The notes under the pieces were generated by a model. It searched no databases. It was not told the origin of the DNA and saw only the letters and a program-made list of their open reading frames with translations. A DNA stretch of 64,000 bases from an uncultured Bacteroidota bacterium (GTDB lineage Bacteria > Bacteroidota > Bacteroidia > Flavobacteriales > Flavobacteriaceae): NCBI GenBank assembly GCA_902535165.1, contig CACASE010000001.1:62001-126000 (forward strand), read 5' to 3'. Below, one piece after another: positions 62,674 to 64,000 of this stretch (positions are counted from its first letter, which is position 1; each line of letters starts with the position of its first letter). A program made the translations under genes and the position numbers.

Positions 62674-64000
62674 TTAGTTAAAATCCTTTTTATAAATATT
62701 TTGATGTGTTTTGTAAGCTATAACTTTATTATTATCATCTCTAATAATTTTCAATTCTTGTCCTAATTCATTGTTATTTAGAATTTTTTTGAATATGTCT
62801 CCCTCAATATGTTTATACAAGCTAATGTATGGGTCATCACTAGGCAATGATACAAGAGCCAAATTATCTCCCCAGGATTGCACATAAGTCTCACTAACCC
62901 ACGGTTGTGAAATATACTTCCCCTCAAATTCTTCAAATTTATTTATTTCTTCCCCTTTTTTTAGAGTAACATTACTTAAAATTTCATGAATTCCGTCTAT
63001 ATATTTTGTGGGGGATGTTCCGCTAGAATTAATCATTACAGAGTAAGCAAGTTCTTTATTAGTATTTATATATAATTGAGATCTGTAACCTGGACAAGAT
63101 CCTCCATGGCCAACCCAGTTTTCACCATCAAAATTATAAACTCCAAATCCTAATCCTCTAGTTACAGAAGTTAATTTATCATCCCAATGAATTTCATGCA
63201 TGAGTTTTAAAGTTTGAGGGGATAGAATCTTTTTTTCCAATGACTTTATAAGATCAATTTGCCACCTAGCAAATTTTGCTAAGTCTTCAACATTAGATGT
63301 AAATCCTGCTGCTGCTGCTATTCCATCAGCGTTAAAAAAGTTTACTTTTTCCCTCTCATTATTTCTATTTAGTGAAGAATATCCTAAAGTCAAATTTTTT
63401 CCATAATCCTCAGATGACATATATGTCTTAGTATTATTCATAGACAATGGAATAAGTATGTTTTGATTAACATAATCGTCAAAACTAGTTTGTGTAACCT
63501 CTTCTACTATAAAGCCTAATAAACTGAGACCAAGATTGCTATATTGATAGTATTTCGAAGGAGGATACAACATTTCTTGATTTTCTAACTCATCAATAAC
63601 ATCTTGTTTTGTTGGAAATGGGAAATCTGGCCATGACCAATATGGATGATTAGATTCTCTTGGTAATCCTGATGAATGCGAAAGAATAGACTTAATTGTT
63701 AATTCAGGAGCATCTTTAAAATCATTGTTTATGTCAAACCAAGGTAAAACTTTTTGAATTGGATCATCTAGGTTGATTTTTCCATCCTCAACCAATTGCA
63801 TTATTGCTACAGCTGTAAATAATTTTGAAATTGAGCAAATACTAAAGGTGTTTTCAACTTTCATTGGTTGGACTCCATTAGAAAAACCAAACGAACCAGC
63901 CCATTTAGTTTCGTTTTTATCTGTTACTAAAGCTGTTAAGCCAGGAAGTTTTTCATAATCTTTTTGGGCTTCTAGCCAATAATCAATTAGCTGAAAAGCT
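62674..64000 (-). CDS. Serine hydrolase of the beta-lactamase family (5' end beyond the window)
   Basis: At least 442 codons are in the window. The track starts at 63864, but the frame is open to base 64000 with sensible beta-lactamase-type sequence (LPGLTALVTDKNETKWAGSFG), so the gene is partial and its start lies outside. Catalytic SISK is in SICSISKLFTA; the second motif is YSN (YYQYSNLGLSLLG), and HGG (VGHGGSCPGYRS) stands for the third. Like class C-type enzymes it is a hydrolase of unknown substrate. A C-terminal beta-rich domain follows (about residues 335-440). It is upstream of and probably co-transcribed with the CPBP gene. Confidence 0.88.
   Translation of the reverse strand, partial: AFQLIDYWLEAQKDYEKLPGLTALVTDKNETKWAGSFGFSNGVQPMKVENTFSICSISKLFTAVAIMQLVEDGKINLDDPIQKVLPWFDINNDFKDAPELTIKSILSHSSGLPRESNHPYWSWPDFPFPTKQDVIDELENQEMLYPPSKYYQYSNLGLSLLGFIVEEVTQTSFDDYVNQNILIPLSMNNTKTYMSSEDYGKNLTLGYSSLNRNNEREKVNFFNADGIAAAAGFTSNVEDLAKFARWQIDLIKSLEKKILSPQTLKLMHEIHWDDKLTSVTRGLGFGVYNFDGENWVGHGGSCPGYRSQLYINTNKELAYSVMINSSGTSPTKYIDGIHEILSNVTLKKGEEINKFEEFEGKYISQPWVSETYVQSWGDNLALVSLPSDDPYISLYKHIEGDIFKKILNNNELGQELKIIRDDNNKVIAYKTHQNIYKKDFN

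Noticed and set aside
1-64000. tRNA, rRNA, riboswitch, IS element or prophage genes
   Set aside because: No conserved TPsiC-type or rRNA sequence, no transposase or phage proteins, and no FMN, TPP or SAM riboswitch cores were noticed near ribE, pdxA or the Met/Cys enzyme; this was checked by eye only.

Overview
The window looks like a chromosomal segment of a low-GC, compact Bacteroidota genome, most likely Flavobacteriia and possibly a streamlined marine type. The support is a complete MoxR/DUF58/Bat operon in the usual flavobacterial order, two TonB-dependent receptors (one with an N-terminal carboxypeptidase-like domain), a DUF5687 ABC permease, a DUF177-rpmF pair near accBC, very AT-rich DNA, few recognisable Shine-Dalgarno sites, and repeated TAnnTTTG boxes just upstream of start codons, which match the Bacteroidota -7 element. 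Species cannot be named from the sequence alone. I saw no rRNA, tRNA, CRISPR array, insertion sequence or prophage.

Layout. 1-3.7 kb: possible end of an outer-membrane barrel gene, dCMP deaminase, HupE/UreJ-like protein, a TerB/DnaJ membrane protein, bacilliredoxin and an orphan NtrY-like histidine kinase. 3.8-6.8 kb: serine hydrolase, double-NBD peptide-type ABC ATPase and a small membrane protein. 6.9-9.96 kb: gpsA, pheS, YqaA and CvpA. 9.95-18.6 kb: the Bat operon on the minus strand (moxR, DUF58, BatD-like protein, batA, batB, batC, batD, batE). 18.7-20.7 kb: yicC-gmk-nadD. 20.7-23.4 kb: a sugar-catabolism-type trio (Tat-exported epimerase, cytosolic epimerase, DUF1080 lipoprotein). 23.5-35 kb: azurin, a Met/Cys PLP enzyme, gdhA, recO, TonB receptor, ileS, a DksA-like protein, DUF1338 and lspA. 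35-41 kb: formyl-THF cyclo-ligase, uvrC, DUF3108, M23 peptidase and pgi. 41-49.2 kb: large TonB receptor, rsmI, tdk, alr, asd and accCB. 49.2-49.9 kb: a 665-bp AT-rich gap where related genomes usually carry fabH. 49.9-54 kb: rpmF, DUF177, pdxA, ribE, a DMT exporter and PhzF. 54-57.9 kb: a stretch of mostly uncharacterised small membrane and secreted proteins. 57.9-64 kb: pirin, FMN reductase, an ABC/DUF5687 exporter, a CPBP protease and a serine hydrolase cut by the right edge.

Most of the window is housekeeping: lipid precursor (gpsA, accBC), peptidoglycan and lysine precursors (alr, asd, M23), nucleotide, translation and vitamin genes. Neighbouring genes overlap by 1-17 bp and convergent ends often touch. 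The best candidate for something undescribed is 54.0-57.9 kb. It holds three microprotein genes that the ORF track misses or merges (two are tandem paralogues), a divergently transcribed multispan membrane protein, a secreted protein with a duplicated helical module around an RG-rich linker, and a Kazal-domain lipoprotein.
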